A stretch of DNA of 64,000 nucleotides from Humulus lupulus (taxonomy: Eukaryota; Streptophyta; Magnoliopsida; Rosales; Cannabaceae): the NCBI RefSeq assembly GCF_963169125.1, contig NC_084795.1, positions 264,301,042 to 264,365,041 of the forward strand, given 5' to 3'. This document shows positions 12,905-24,207 of this stretch, in pieces. A program made the translations under genes and the position numbers. Each line of letters starts with the position of its first letter. Position 1 is the first letter of the stretch. Under the pieces are notes generated by a model. It made no database searches. It worked only from the letters and a program-made list of their open reading frames with translations, and was not told the origin of the DNA.

Positions 12905-13303
12905 TTAGTAGTGCACATGATTTACATCTCCTTCTGGTTCAAAAGTCACCATTCGTCGCTTGCAATCAATCGTTGCTCCATACCTCGTTAACCAATCCAT
13001 CCCTAATATCATATAAAAATCATCCATGTCTAATTCAACCAGATCAACAAACAATTCCCTACCATCTATCTCTACTGGTAACGCTCTAATCCATCTCTTA
13101 GAGACTACCAGTTCTCCTGTTGGTAACAAAGTCTGGAAACCCCTAGCATACACAACACTAGGTCTACAAAGCTGGTCTATCAACCTAGCAGATACAAATG
13201 AGTGAGTAGCCCCTAAATCAATCAATGCAGTATACAAAGAACCAGCGCTAGAGATCTGACCTGTCACAACTGAGGGACTAGCCTCCGCCTCAGTCTGAGT
13301 CAA
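12905..13303 (-). pseudogene. Ty3 aspartic protease start, truncated
   Basis: This minus-strand reading contains the retroviral-type protease entry in the form LIDLGATHSFVS and the downstream MDWLTRYGATIDC, as in Ty3/gypsy polyproteins. The normally conserved DSGA is DLGA here, so the residue after the catalytic Asp is changed. The frame runs across the breakpoint near 12927 into copia LTR sequence and soon stops. It cannot make a working polyprotein. Confidence 0.8.
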
Positions 13304-13329
13304 AGCAAATACCCTGGCAGGAGCGAGAC

Positions 13330-14408
13330 CATCTCCCTACTTTGGCTCCTCTTTCTTGGCTTGTGGGTAGTCTTTCCTCAAATGGTTGGCACTTCCACAA
13401 ATAAAACATGCCCTGATCCGGCACTCACCCTGATGTCGTCGTCTGCATCGAGGACACATTGGAAAACTCCTCCAGTTGTCACCTTCGCCCTGACGGCCAC
13501 CGATAGAACCTCATACCCTCCTATCAGAACTAGGAGGAATAAATGAATCTGGAACTCTTCTTTTCTGCTCACTGGGGCCACTGCCCCGACTAGACCCAGT
13601 AAAAGGAGGCACTGTCCTCCTGACATCGCGCCTAACAGCGCTGTTTTTCCATATCTGATCCTCAGCCCTCTCTGCAGTAAGGGCCTTATCCACTACTTGA
13701 GCATAGGTAGTAGTCTCCGGATTTAAAGTAATAATCACGCTATGGGCGATCATCACATTCAACCCCCGTATAAACCTATCTCTCTTGGCCGCATCCGTCG
13801 GCACTAAGTCTGGCGCAAACTTCGCCAATCTATCAAATCTCAGGGCGTACCCAGTAACTGATAACCTGTTTTGAGTCAGGTTGATAAACTCATCAACCTT
13901 CGCAGCTCGAACTGCTACACTGTAGTATTTCTCATTAAAGATACTCTTAAATTCTTCCCAAGTCATAGTTGTAATATTTCTCCACTGACTCACTACATCC
14001 CACCAGATGCGGGCATCCTCTCTAAGCATGTAGCTAGCACAAGCTACCCTTTCATTTCCTTCAACCCTCGTGAAATCTAAGATTAAGGAAATCATATTCA
14101 TCCACTGGGTCTGATCCACCCTCAAAGGTGAGAGGTTGCTGCTTTCTGAATCTTTCGTACAAAGGTTCCCACCTGTTCTCAACCACAGCTTGAATCGACA
14201 CTGGCACTACATTCTGCTGAATTGGTAACCCAGAGACCTGTGAAGGGGCCTGCTGCCTCAACTGACGAAGTTCTTCCTCTGTTCTTTGCAATCTAGCCTC
14301 CATTTCGGCTAATATCTATTACCAGTTCTGTGGGGTAGGTGGAGGGTCCTGACCCTGGCTGTTATCCTCGGCTTTGCTGCCGCGGAGTCTAGATGATTGC
14401 CGAGGCAT
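13330..14408 (-). pseudogene. Ty3 gag, frameshifted
   Basis: Gag starts at ATG 14408 (MPRQSSRLRG). Two adjacent stops follow PTPQNW near 14320. Reading resumes with a coiled-coil-like stretch (EARLQRTEEELRQLRQQ) and the gag core (ARIWWDVVSQWRN, EFKSIFNEKYY). Near the C-terminus a CCHC-type knuckle reads CFICGSANHLRKDY, with Tyr in place of the last Cys. Several frame changes separate these pieces. The protein would have packaged the element's RNA; it is dead here. Confidence 0.8.
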
Positions 14409-14721
14409 TACAACTATATGCCTGCAATCAATGACGTTGCTCATCAAGCATGATAAAAAAATCCATTTCCACCTCCCATTCTTGACAACCAACCAAGATC
14501 GACAATCCAGATAACATACAGATAGCATATACCACACAACGGGCCATGCCCTGACATCATGCATATGTTATTTCATTCATCATGCTTTTTTAAACTAAAC
14601 AGACAAACAGGGCATTCAAGCACATATTCAAGCATAATAATCAACCATACCAATCAACCCTGAGTCGAGCTTTTCAATGACAACGAGCGTACATGTTCGG
14701 TCAATCTCTAAAACCAATAAA

Positions 14722-14745
14722 CCTTGGCTCGCTCTGATACCAAGT
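14722..14745 (-). other. Primer binding site of the Ty3 fragment (tRNA-iMet)
   Basis: Directly inside the LTR the minus strand reads CTTGGTATCAGAGCGAGCC. This matches the common plant retrotransposon primer site complementary to the 3' end of initiator Met tRNA. It fixes the LTR border at 14746 and the orientation as minus. Confidence 0.9.
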
Positions 14746-17136
14746 TGTAACGCCCTACTACCTTAGAACCGTTACTAAGTGAGTTTAAAATGTGCAATTA
14801 ACCCGCTAAACGAGGTTTTTAGAACAAAAGTGTGACTAAGCAAAAGTCAAGGCTGTAATATTTGAAAATACTCTAATTCATTGAAAATTTCAAGTGCCTA
14901 ACATTTGGGATCCCAAAATAAGGTTTATAAAACATTTACAACTCAAAATAGGTTTACAGATAATTAACTATCAAAATCACAGTCTAATATAGCCATTTCT
15001 CAAAAATGCCCCCAACCAAAACAGACGGGCAGGCCAAACATGTACGTGCCGCTTCATGCTCTCCGTACTCATGGCTGGTTGACTTTTCCTTTGCCCTTAC
15101 CTGCAACACAGAGCACCCGTGAGCCGAAGCCCAGCAAGAAAACTCATACAGCACATAACATATGCACATTATATAATCAACATATCAGATAATCCACAGA
15201 TAAACAGATAGTCCATCAGACTAAACAAATACGGCCATGCCGCCCCAGAAGCGTTACCAAAGCCTGGGGTCTCGGTTCTCACCGTAAGGATATCCCATGT
15301 ATCCATTGGGGTCTCACCCTGAAAATAAGCACTCCATGTGCTAAGTGTTATTCCCGGCCCTACTGCCGTTCTCGGCCCTTTGCTGTTCTCGGCCCTTCGC
15401 CGTTCTTGGCTCCTTGCCATTCATTATACTATAATCACATATAGCATAACTCAAACAACATTCAAGCATATAATAATTCAATCAAGGGCTACACCCTAAC
15501 AAGTAAATCAATCTAGGGTCATGCCCTGCAACAATACTATGGGCCCATGCCCTGCTCTACGGGTACTACAACTTTCTTACCTGTATCCCGAGCTTCACAA
15601 TGCACCAAAGTCACGAGCACGGTCCTCTAACCCGAGCCTCTCCGAGAACCTAGTCACAACACATATAAAACACTCTTTAATACTAATCAATCCAAAACCA
15701 CTTCCCGGAACCAATCCCGTACTCTTGGGACTTCCAATTTCGCAAAACAACGAAACGGTAACATCCCCCGAGCCCCCGGGGCAAATGCCCAAAATTACAA
15801 AATCTCCCTGCCCAGAAATAGCCTAGCGCCGCGGCACCCACCAAGGAGGGCCGCGACGCCCAGAAAATCCCCCAGCTCTTGATGTAGCCTTGCGCTGCGG
15901 CGCCAAAGAACAGGGTCGCGACGCCCCTTCGCAAACCCAGAATTTTGGGTTTTCCCCTGCATTTTCCCCGAACCAAAACACCTCCAATCCAACCCAAACA
16001 CATATCTAAACCCCAAAACCAATTTGAAACCTCAAATGAACCATCTAACAACCTATAAACACCAGCAACAAGGTCAAACACACAATCACACCCAAAATCC
16101 ACACTTTGGTTTCAAACTTCAGAAACTTAAACCAGTAGGCCAAAAACTTAAACCATGCTTCCAAATTCTTAAACCACATCAGATACGAAAACTCAAAGAT
16201 GTTTAAAACTCTTACCTCAATCAAGAATTCGACTTTGAGCCCTCTCCAAACCCAGCTTCAAACCAAATCCTCTTGATTACCAAGCTGAATTCCCATACAA
16301 AACCAGCCACAATAATTTTTCAATTTTCATGCTTACTTTCTAAAATCAAACTTGCAACTTAGTAAAACAGGGGATAAACTCTTACCTCTGAACAAGCCCT
16401 AGCCTATACTTGATTTTAGTTGCCTTAAGCCTCTTGATTCTCCTCCTAAGTTCCCAATTTCAGCTCCCCTCTTTTCTTCTTCTTGCCCTTGGTTTTCCTT
16501 TTTCCTTCTAGTTTCTCCTCCAATTTAGCAAGAGCAAAATGTGACCAAGTGTTAGAACGTGAATCCTCTTTTCCCCCAGCTGAAGCTATCTAAACCTCTG
16601 CCAAAAGACTATTTTATCCCTCCATCAAAATCCTTTCCTAACTAAACCTCAAGGGCATCTTTGCCATTCACCTTTCCTACAAATCTACCATTTTCTCATC
16701 TAAAATATGTTACTCTTAATGGTCACCAATGGTCACTCAAGTTACTCAATCACCATTAACCATTAGCTCACAAACTCACATTATAAGATCCCCAAAATAC
16801 CCCTAGGCTCCTCCCGAGCTGGGTATTTAATCCCGTTGTGACTTTTAAACTAATTAGCTCCCTAGGACCTTCTCGGCACGTGCATCACAATAATATCACC
16901 ACTCACACGTGGTAGTAATCATATAATACAATTATCACATTTATGTCCTCAGCGAGCTAAAATTACCATTTTACCCCTAACATACAAACGGGGCCCACAT
17001 GCATATTTATTCCACCTAAACATGCATTCCAATCACATATTCATTTAAATTCATATATTAACATGTTAATTCACTTATTGCCCTCCAGGCACGCTAATCA
17101 AGGTCCTAAACCTTATTAGCAAATTGGGGTGTTACA
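14746..17136 (-). repeat. 5' LTR of the Ty3 fragment
   Basis: This 2391-bp repeat begins TGTAACACCCC and ends GGGCGTTACA on the minus strand, with TG...CA ends. It is related to the LTRs at about 52631-54937 and 55144-57444. The middle carries a GC-rich cluster (about 15825-15925) with CGCCGCGG, GCCGCGACGCC and GCTGCGGCGCC phrases in otherwise AT-rich DNA. Small open frames on both strands (15170-16200) are low-complexity and not credible genes. Confidence 0.85.
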
Positions 17137-18496
17137 TTAGTATTCTAACTAATTGTATTATTCAAGTAATTTGATTTGTTCGTTACCAGCTTACCCTACG
17201 GACTAGCCCATACTTACATCTTGGGGACTTGGTAGTATTATTGAGTGGGGGTGTTAATCATAGATATGAACATCTATAGCTTCTACCAAGAAGTGAAATG
17301 ATGATCACCTTATAGCTTGGTTCAACGAGTTAAATGATTGAGTACTCATTTCTGTGATTAAAGTTCACGATATCATTTACAAGAAACGTAGTGGTATTTA
17401 AGGATAAAATACAATGAGGGGTAAAATGATAGTTTGTACCCAACTCAGTTGTAGATCATCTATAGATGATTGAATGAAAAATTATGATTATAACTATGGA
17501 TAACGTATTTACTTTAAGTGTAAAACGTTCTATGAGTTCAATAGTACAATTTTGAGTCTTTAGTGGAGTCATAAGAAGTTGATAAGGTAGTGAAATTATT
17601 CAATAATAATTTTACGGTAACTTATTGGAGCTTGAATTCATGGGTCCATGGTCCCCACAATGCCTTTGATTAAATCATCTAGATAGTCTCGATTAATTGC
17701 TTTAATTATAAATTAGGATTGTCAAAATTGTTTTGTGTCAATTTTGGATAGTTTTACTGAGATGTGGAATTTAGAGAAGAAAATAAAAATTTAGGCAAAT
17801 TTATTAATTATGACAAATTGGTGTCAAATTGATAAATAATATTAAATCAAAATTCAAATTATAATTAGTTGATTTGAATAAATAATTTAATTAATTAATT
17901 ATTGTTTAAATATATTTATAATTATGTATATATAAAGTTTTAATAAAACTTTAAAGATTCCGTAATATACGAAAAATATATATTATATTATATTTATCTA
18001 ATTAATTAATAATTATTTTATTTTCATTATTTAATTAAATTGAATTGACCCTAAAGTGTTGCTATAATAGGTACTTAAGTCTAGGGTTTTGTAATCTGAA
18101 AGTAGTGAAGTGAAAAAAGCAAAAACATAGACTCAAGAGACCTATTGTAGCCGCTTATATCCTTTCTCTTCTTCTCTATAATTTTTCCATCTCATGTGTT
18201 GAGAATTGCCTACTCTAGTCTAGGTGATCAAAAGAAATTGTGGAAGACGGTGTAATTTGAAGATTCAGTTCACTCTCTTGTCATTACTCTGCGACAGAAA
18301 GGAATAAGAGTTAGAGAGGGTGAAGAAATGAGTCTCAATATCCGCTGCTTAAAAGTAAGATTCTTAAACTCTACTATTTAATTTACTTAATGAAATTCAT
18401 TAGAAACATGTTTCTAGGTTGTTTTATATGTTAATTTGTTTAATATATGAAACATACATGAAAATATTTATGATCTTGTAAAATGTATTTCCAAAA

Positions 18497-18515
18497 TCTG
18501 GCCTTAGAGCCTTGG
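18497..18515 (+). other. Degraded primer binding site of the copia element
   Basis: TCTGGCCTTAGAGCCTTGG follows the 5' LTR at once. It differs at about three positions from the usual TCTGGTATCAGAGCCTTGG of plant copia elements, which pairs with tRNA-iMet. This supports both the LTR end and the plus orientation. Confidence 0.75.
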
Positions 18516-19547
18516 TAATCAATATTTTCATGCATGAATATGTTTAATGAATTTTGAGATATGTTTAGCATAATTGATTGGATTTTTTTTTTCGTATGAA
18601 GCATATTGTGTTTATGCATATTTGTTGCAATTTTTGTTTATTTTAGGATTGAAAAACTGTACAGAATTAAATTAATTTTTTTGGACTGATTGGACAGTTT
18701 GTGTGCCGGGCACATTGTAAAAAGTCATTGGGGACGCCAGAGTCATACGATGGCCCCATGTGGGCCCACGACGAGCTTTTTTCACCAATTTTTTTTTTTT
18801 GCCAAAAATATCTTAATTTTAAATTATTATATTTTTATTAATTTATTTTGTTAAATTAATTAAAATTAGCAAATTATCTTCTTTTATAGCCATGTTGATA
18901 AAATTGATTATTTTTATTCAAAAATTAGATATTGATTTTAAAAGTTATGGTAAATATCTAAAATATTTTAGTTTGAAAATAGATTTTTTTTAAAAGGAAT
19001 AAGATATTTTGGTTGATTTGAAAATAGATATTTTAAAGATATTTTGGTTATCATAATAATAAAATTAATTATTTTTATATAAAAATAGAAATTAGTTTCA
19101 TTAATATCTATTAGATTTTTGTGTAGTTATTCTATAAAATCAAATATTCCATAGATATTAAATTAAATTTTATTAATTTAATATATTTCCTAAAATAACA
19201 TAATTATGTTAATTGTTGATACATAAAATCCAAATTAACTCAGTTAATTATTGATGAATTTTATTTAAATTGACTTAATTATTTTTGCAAAATTGTAATT
19301 AATTATGAATTTTGTGTAGATAAATTCTAGATTAATTAATTATGGTATTTTTGCAAATGTGATAAATTGTGAGATTTTTGTATAAACACATAGATATTGC
19401 TTATTTAGTAACATGATTAGAATATTCAATTATGTGACATATCTATGCACTATGTGTAATTTTTGCAATTGGGCTTAGATGCATATAGTGGCCCATATGG
19501 TTGGATATATATATATATGTGTGGTTTTGGTTGCCAAATAAAATATT
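18516..19547 (+). other. Copia untranslated leader, first part
   Basis: This is AT-rich DNA between the primer site and the first nested insertion. The leader continues at 21674-22464 and 22823-23037, so the leader without insertions would be near 2 kb, long for a copia element. I see no coding sequence in it. Confidence 0.6.
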
Positions 19548-20004
19548 CATAATGTAACGCCGTAATTTTTCATAGATTACCGAGAACACAGCGTTGAATC
19601 ATAATTAATAAATATTGCTCATTTATTGAATAAAAACTTGAAAATATATACATGGATCCATAGTTTTACAAAAATAAAATAACTGTCTTTAACACAAAAA
19701 TGAGCAACGTTTAAGTAAAACTTTAAAAGAAAACATTATTTGATAAAAATAAATAAATAGGCCCGCTTGATCTTCATCGACTATATGGTCCCCACAAGTA
19801 CATCACGAAGCTTTTAGGTCCCACTCGCCATTGGCCTTTCTATCCTTAATTTCCTGAAATAACAACATCATAAGGAGTGAGCTTCTAAGCCCAGTAAGAA
19901 AAATACAAACAAGAGTTAGTCATATAATCAAACATATCATAAATTTCACCGAAGTCATAAAAAAACTTATTTATACTAATCACACAACAATAAATCCTAG
20001 GTCA

Positions 20005-20175
20005 TATCATAACCCAAATCATATCATAGTCATAAATCATAGGTCATAGATCATAAATCATAAATCATAAGTCATACTCATAATCATAACTATGAGTCAT
20101 AAATCATAATCATAACTATAGGTTATAGGTCATAAATTATAATCATAACTATAGGTCATAATAACAAGTCAGATA
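20005..20175. repeat. Short tandem repeats of the CATAAATCATAGGT type
   Basis: Within the solo LTR, units such as CATAAATCATAA, TCATAGGTCATA and ATCATAACTATAGGT follow each other for about 170 bases with imperfect periods near 11-13. The equivalent part of the sister LTR (about 63600-63660) has related but different TATGTTTATG repeats. Confidence 0.7.
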
Positions 20176-21077
20176 TAATAAAAAGATAAGTATTTATACA
20201 TGGGTGGCAATTAAGCCCCGGGCATAAGTTTGTCATACACCGGACATCACTTAGGTCCTTTATAAAGTTTTGGCAACCGAGCCTACCGGACATAGTTCGT
20301 CACACATCATTGGACACCTTAGGTCCAGACACACTTACCCCTTTATTGTACCTGAAATTTTAGGTCATACAAAGATAAACTATATAATAAACTACATAAA
20401 CTAAGTTATTATACTAAACTATCTAATTTTCCTTACCAAAAACTTGAATATTGGAGACAAGAGTGAGATTGAAACTCCTAAAACCAAACATAAAGAAACC
20501 ATAAGTTTCCTAAAGAAAAATAAGATGAAGAGAAGATCTAAACCATTGGGATAAGAACTTACCGAAAACTTTATGTTTCAAAGAAATTGAACACCTAACC
20601 AAAAGTCACTATCACAAGTTAGGGTTTGAAGAAAAAATGAAAGAATAATAAAAACTATAGTGAACTAAACCTAAAGATAATGAATACCTTGGATACCTTA
20701 GAACCTTGATCTATACCTCGAACACCGAATTCACACAAAACATACTTCTCAAGTGTTTATAAAAGCTTTAGATTTGAAAGCTTTAACCCCAAAACCCTAG
20801 TGTTTCTCTCTAGAACAAACTTAGCAGCTTGGAGGCTCTGAACTGTGCTTGAGAGATGATGAAAATGGCTGAGTGAAGGGTCCTATTTATAGAGTTCAAG
20901 GAGTGAAACTAACGCCCATTTCAATGAATAAATAAATGATTAAAAATGAATAAATTTGAATAATCTGTTCAACAAATTCCCATAACTCGGTCAAAAACGT
21001 TCAGGAACGAGTCCAGGTTGTTGAGGGTGGTTTCTAGTTCAGAATTCTACGAAAATTCAAAAATTGGTCATTGGAGC

Positions 21078-21245
21078 CGATATATCGCCTATGGTAGGAG
21101 ATATATCGCCCCTACCATTATACCGAGGGTTCGTGGTTTCGTTCGTGCGAAGTCGACGTGTTTTCCGTATCAATATAGGTGATATATCGACCCTTATAGC
21201 TATGATATATCGGCATATGCTGATATTTTACGCTGATATTTCAAA
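21078..21245. repeat. GATATATCG palindrome cluster
   Basis: Four exact GATATATCG copies occur (near 21079, 21100, 21180 and 21213). Two weaker GATATTT relatives follow. They lie upstream of the TATA region when the LTR is read on the minus strand. The same cluster is found in the sister LTR at about 62788-62945. Confidence 0.75.
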
Positions 21246-21611
21246 CACGTTTTTGCACATTTCAGGATCATTTGAAATTGATTAAAACTATTTTGATTGA
21301 GTAAAACATGATCCTAACAGATAATGGAAGGTTCTAGAGCTTCTAGATCTTTCTTTTAATTAAACTATTCATCAAAAATACTTAAATCCTTAATAAACAT
21401 GCTTGTGACAAGTGTCACGTTCTTAGTTATTCTATCTAAACCTTAGTTTATAATAAATAATATTCTTAGGATTATATTCATTAATCAAATCGTATGATAA
21501 AATTAATATTTCTAAACCATAGGTTAAACTTATAAAATTCATAACTATTTCTACGAGTTTCTAACTAAATCCCGTCTTTGACCAATATCCACGAAAACTA
21601 AAATTCTACAG

Positions 21612-21638
21612 CTACTACTACTACTACTACTACTACTA
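21612..21638 (+). repeat. (CTA)9 microsatellite
   Basis: Nine CTA units lie near the 5' end of the minus-strand solo LTR. The sister LTR has AGTAGTTAGTAGTAGTTTGTAGTA at the same place (about 62449-62472), so the triplet repeat is an ancestral feature that has varied in length. Confidence 0.9.
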
Positions 21639-22469
21639 TCTAGCTAAGTAAAATTTTGGGATGCTACACATAATGTGATAGGTTTTATTTGGGCCCATTA
21701 GAAAATGTAAAGTTTAAATTCCTCTCTTGTGGGTGATTCCACTTGTGAATGTTCATTTTCTTTGTATGATTACAGTGGACTTAATCAATTGATAACAATT
21801 AATAAAATGAATGTTTAAATTCCTGTCTTTTGAGCTTTGTGTGGAAGTTAGGGGGCCTTAGTACATGGTACAACATACTGAACCCAACCCTCCTCCATGC
21901 AAACTAAATTGTTAAGACCCATTTACCTGAGTTGGACTTAATTGTCTTAGGTTTATTTTTCTAGATAGTTGAACCTAATAATTGATTAGCAACAAATTAA
22001 TTCTAATTTAATTGAATTTGTTTCAATATGACACTTTAGAATTAATAAAAAATTATAGGACTTTAGTTTTAAAAATTATTTTACAAATTAATTTTTTGAA
22101 GAACCTAGTCATTAATTTTCAAAAAAATGATAATAAAATACTTAACTTAATTATATAATGATCTTGTTTTAAGAATTTTATTTGATCTCCACCGTTAGTT
22201 TAACAAGATCGATAGCTTAATGATGCCTCAAGACGCTTTGATTCGTCCCCCTACGGAAGGTGTTCATTAGTTATTTTGATAATGTTAGATTTTCAAAGAT
22301 AGATAATTATAGGTAAAATTCTAATAAACTCACCCTAACGGTGACTGCTAGGACTAAATCTATGATTATCAAAACCGTGGGTCTAGCTCATAAACTAAGA
22401 AGTTTCATTTTCTTATTTTGATCGAATAGTAGGTTGTTAATAATGAGTTTACAACTTTATTTCACTAAT

Positions 22470-22817
22470 TGTGATAGTCAGAATCCTGTGATCCATAGGG
22501 GAAAGACTAGGTAAAAGCTGTGCAATCCCGCATCGCCCGGGGAAGGTCAAGTGTGATGATTCTAAGACTGCGTAGGTATGAAACTACACATGGGTACTAC
22601 CTATGCCAACACGATGCATCTTCTTTTCGGTAGCCCATCACTTGACAACTCCAAAGTTAAGTGTGCTTGACTTGGAGTAGTCTTATGATGGGTGACCTCC
22701 TGGGAGGTTTTCTCAAGAAGCGTGTGAGTGAGGACAAAGCACGCTGGAAAGACTTGTGTTAGTTTGCAGGGTCAGTTGTCATTCCAGGAAGCAGCCATAG
22801 TGACGTGGAGCATTACA
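22470..22817 (+). mobile_element. Cassandra-type solo LTR carrying a 5S rRNA-like sequence
   Basis: This 348-bp element has ends TGTGATAGTC...GGAGCATTACA and perfect five-base duplications CTAAT at 22465-22469 and 22818-22822. It has no coding capacity. The centre holds a 5S rRNA-derived segment, the defining mark of Cassandra terminal-repeat retrotransposons in miniature. Length, TG...CA ends and five-base duplication all agree with a single LTR left after recombination. It sits inside the copia leader. Confidence 0.9.
22593..22715 (+). pseudogene. 5S rRNA-derived segment within the Cassandra LTR
   Basis: AGTTAAGTGTGCTTGAC corresponds to the internal A-box side of plant 5S rRNA, and ATGGGTGACCTCCTGGG to the C-box side. 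CCCATCACTTGACAACTCC matches the loop between them with changes. In Cassandra elements this RNA polymerase III promoter region is part of the LTR. Several substitutions and the lack of tandem 5S arrays argue against a functional rRNA gene. Confidence 0.85.
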
Positions 22818-23037
22818 CTAATGGTATTTTTTTGACTCTCGATAACCGGGACGAGGATATACTAGATTAGTTTAAAAACATAAAAAAAAATAGAAATATG
22901 ATTGCGTTTGGTATTTTTCCTTATATCTTGCATATATTTGGTATATGTTGTGCTATTTCTTAAAATTTGTGTGAATAGAAGTTTTATTGAGAAAAATTGA
23001 TTGATTTATATTTTATTGATAATTTGTAGTTTTAATT

Positions 23038-24207
23038 ATGGTTGCGTCTACTCCCATCCTTTCTCAACTTTCGATGGAGAAAGTCACTGGAGAAAACATC
23101 CTTAAGTGGAAGCAAAGCATCAACATTGTGTTGATTGGTGACAACTCTACGTTTGTCATGATTGAGGAATCCCCGAAATTTCCAGCTGAAGAAGCTACCA
23201 TGTCTGTAAGAGACAAATACGAGCGTTGGCATGTGACTAATAACAAGGCACGGTACTACATGTTGACTAGTATGGTCGACACTCTCAAGACAAAGATGGA
23301 GAATGCCGAGACTGCCTATGAAATAATGGATAAGCTCCAAGACATGTTCGGGGAAAAGTTTGTGCATATTTGTTTTGAGGCCACCAAGAAATATGCCAAT
23401 GCTCGGATGGCACCGTCTCAACATGTTTGTGATCACCTGATCAAGATGATGAAATACTTTCAGGAAGCTGAATTGCATGGAGCTAAAATAAATGAGGAGA
23501 CTCAAGTCGGCTTAATCCTCAACAATGTCTCTCTAGCTTTCCTACCGTTCACCATCAACTATCTGATAAATAAATTAATTATGGTCTAACGCAGCTCATG
23601 AACGAGCTTCAAACTTTCAAGTCTATCATGGGTGGACCGAGTAAGGGAGGAGAAAAAAAGACTACTGGTGCTGCTGTCGATCTAGCTAAGGCTGAAGCTA
23701 ACCTTCATCTTCAAGAGCTTGAAACAAGAATAAGGGTGGACATAACACCAACCCCAAGCCTGCAAAGGCTGCAAAGACGAGTGCACAACCAGATGCAAAA
23801 ACGCCTAAGGGGAAGAAAAAGAAAGGTAAATGTAAATGCTTTCACTGCAATGAAAATGGGCATTGGAAACAAGATTTCCCCAAGTTTCATGCAGCAAAAA
23901 ACAAAGGTAATGATTATACTTCATTTATCTTAGAAACATGTGTTTTAGAGAATGATAAATCTATTTGGATTATCAATTCTGGATCTACTAACCATGTTTG
24001 TAATTCTTTACAGCTTCTTGAATCGTGGGAGGAGGTGGACGAAGGCGGCTTAAAGCTTAGAGTTGGGAACAAAGAGTTTGTTGCAGTCCAAGCTAGTGGA
24101 AGAGCTCGCCTGAAGTTCAGAAATAAATATTTAATTTTAAATGATGTATTTTTTATTTCAGATATTAGTAGAAATTTAATTTCAGTTTCCATGTTGCAAT
24201 TAGAATG
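23038..24207 (+). pseudogene. Copia gag and protease, broken
   Basis: The start MVASTPILSQL opens a gag of the UBN2 type with ILKWKQSINIVL and YEIMDKLQDMFGE. The frame breaks near 23589 and again near 23760. The nucleic-acid-binding knuckle reads CKCFHCNENGHWKQDF, with Phe where the last Cys of CX2CX4HX4C belongs. The protease site reads WIINSGSTNHVC instead of the usual D-S-G, so the catalytic Asp is Asn. A stop follows SVSMLQLE (24205). The gag would form particles and the protease would cut the polyprotein; both are dead. Confidence 0.85.

Larger units (their letters stand above)
12927..17136 (-). mobile_element. Truncated Ty3/gypsy element (Tekay-like), minus strand
   Basis: Reading on the minus strand gives a complete 5' LTR (17136-14746), a primer binding site, gag and the start of the protease. 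The sequence then stops abruptly at about 12927 against copia LTR DNA. Reverse transcriptase, RNase H, integrase and the 3' LTR are absent. The long LTR, the tRNA-iMet primer site and the gag style fit the Tekay (Del) branch of chromoviruses; that placement is inferred. The missing half and the missing copia LTR segment point to one deletion spanning both. Confidence 0.8.
12659..18496 (+). repeat. 5' LTR of the copia element, interrupted
   Basis: The two parts, 12659-12926 and 17137-18496, align with the 3' LTR at 27095-27365 and 28507-29880. The shared phrases include GCTCACATGTTTTATTTTCATG and ACTTGGTAGTATTATTGAGT. About 205 bases of LTR present in the 3' copy (not counting its solo LTR insertion) are missing here. 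In their place is the Ty3 fragment 12927-17136. The LTR ends TTTCCAAAA where the 3' copy ends CCCAACA. Confidence 0.8.
19553..21668 (-). mobile_element. Solo LTR (Ty3-type family shared with 62416), duplication CATAA
   Basis: The element has ends TGTAACGCC...GATGCTACA on the plus strand and perfect five-base duplications CATAA at 19548-19552 and 21669-21673. No internal genes or primer site are present, so it is a solo LTR of 2116 bp. It is a reverse-oriented relative of the sequence from 62416. Matching landmarks are TTACTTAGCTAGATA, GGTTCTAGAGCTTCTAGATC and a TATA region (CTATAAATAGG read on the minus strand, near 20890). A GATATATCG cluster lies on the U3 side of the TATA region. Confidence 0.9.

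Noticed and set aside
15169..16206. Overlapping open frames on both strands
   Set aside because: Low-complexity readings inside the Ty3 LTR without family motifs.
22593..22715. Functional 5S rRNA gene
   Set aside because: It lies within a 348-bp unit with TG...CA ends and five-base duplications, has many changes from plant 5S and no tandem neighbours; a Cassandra-type LTR explains it.
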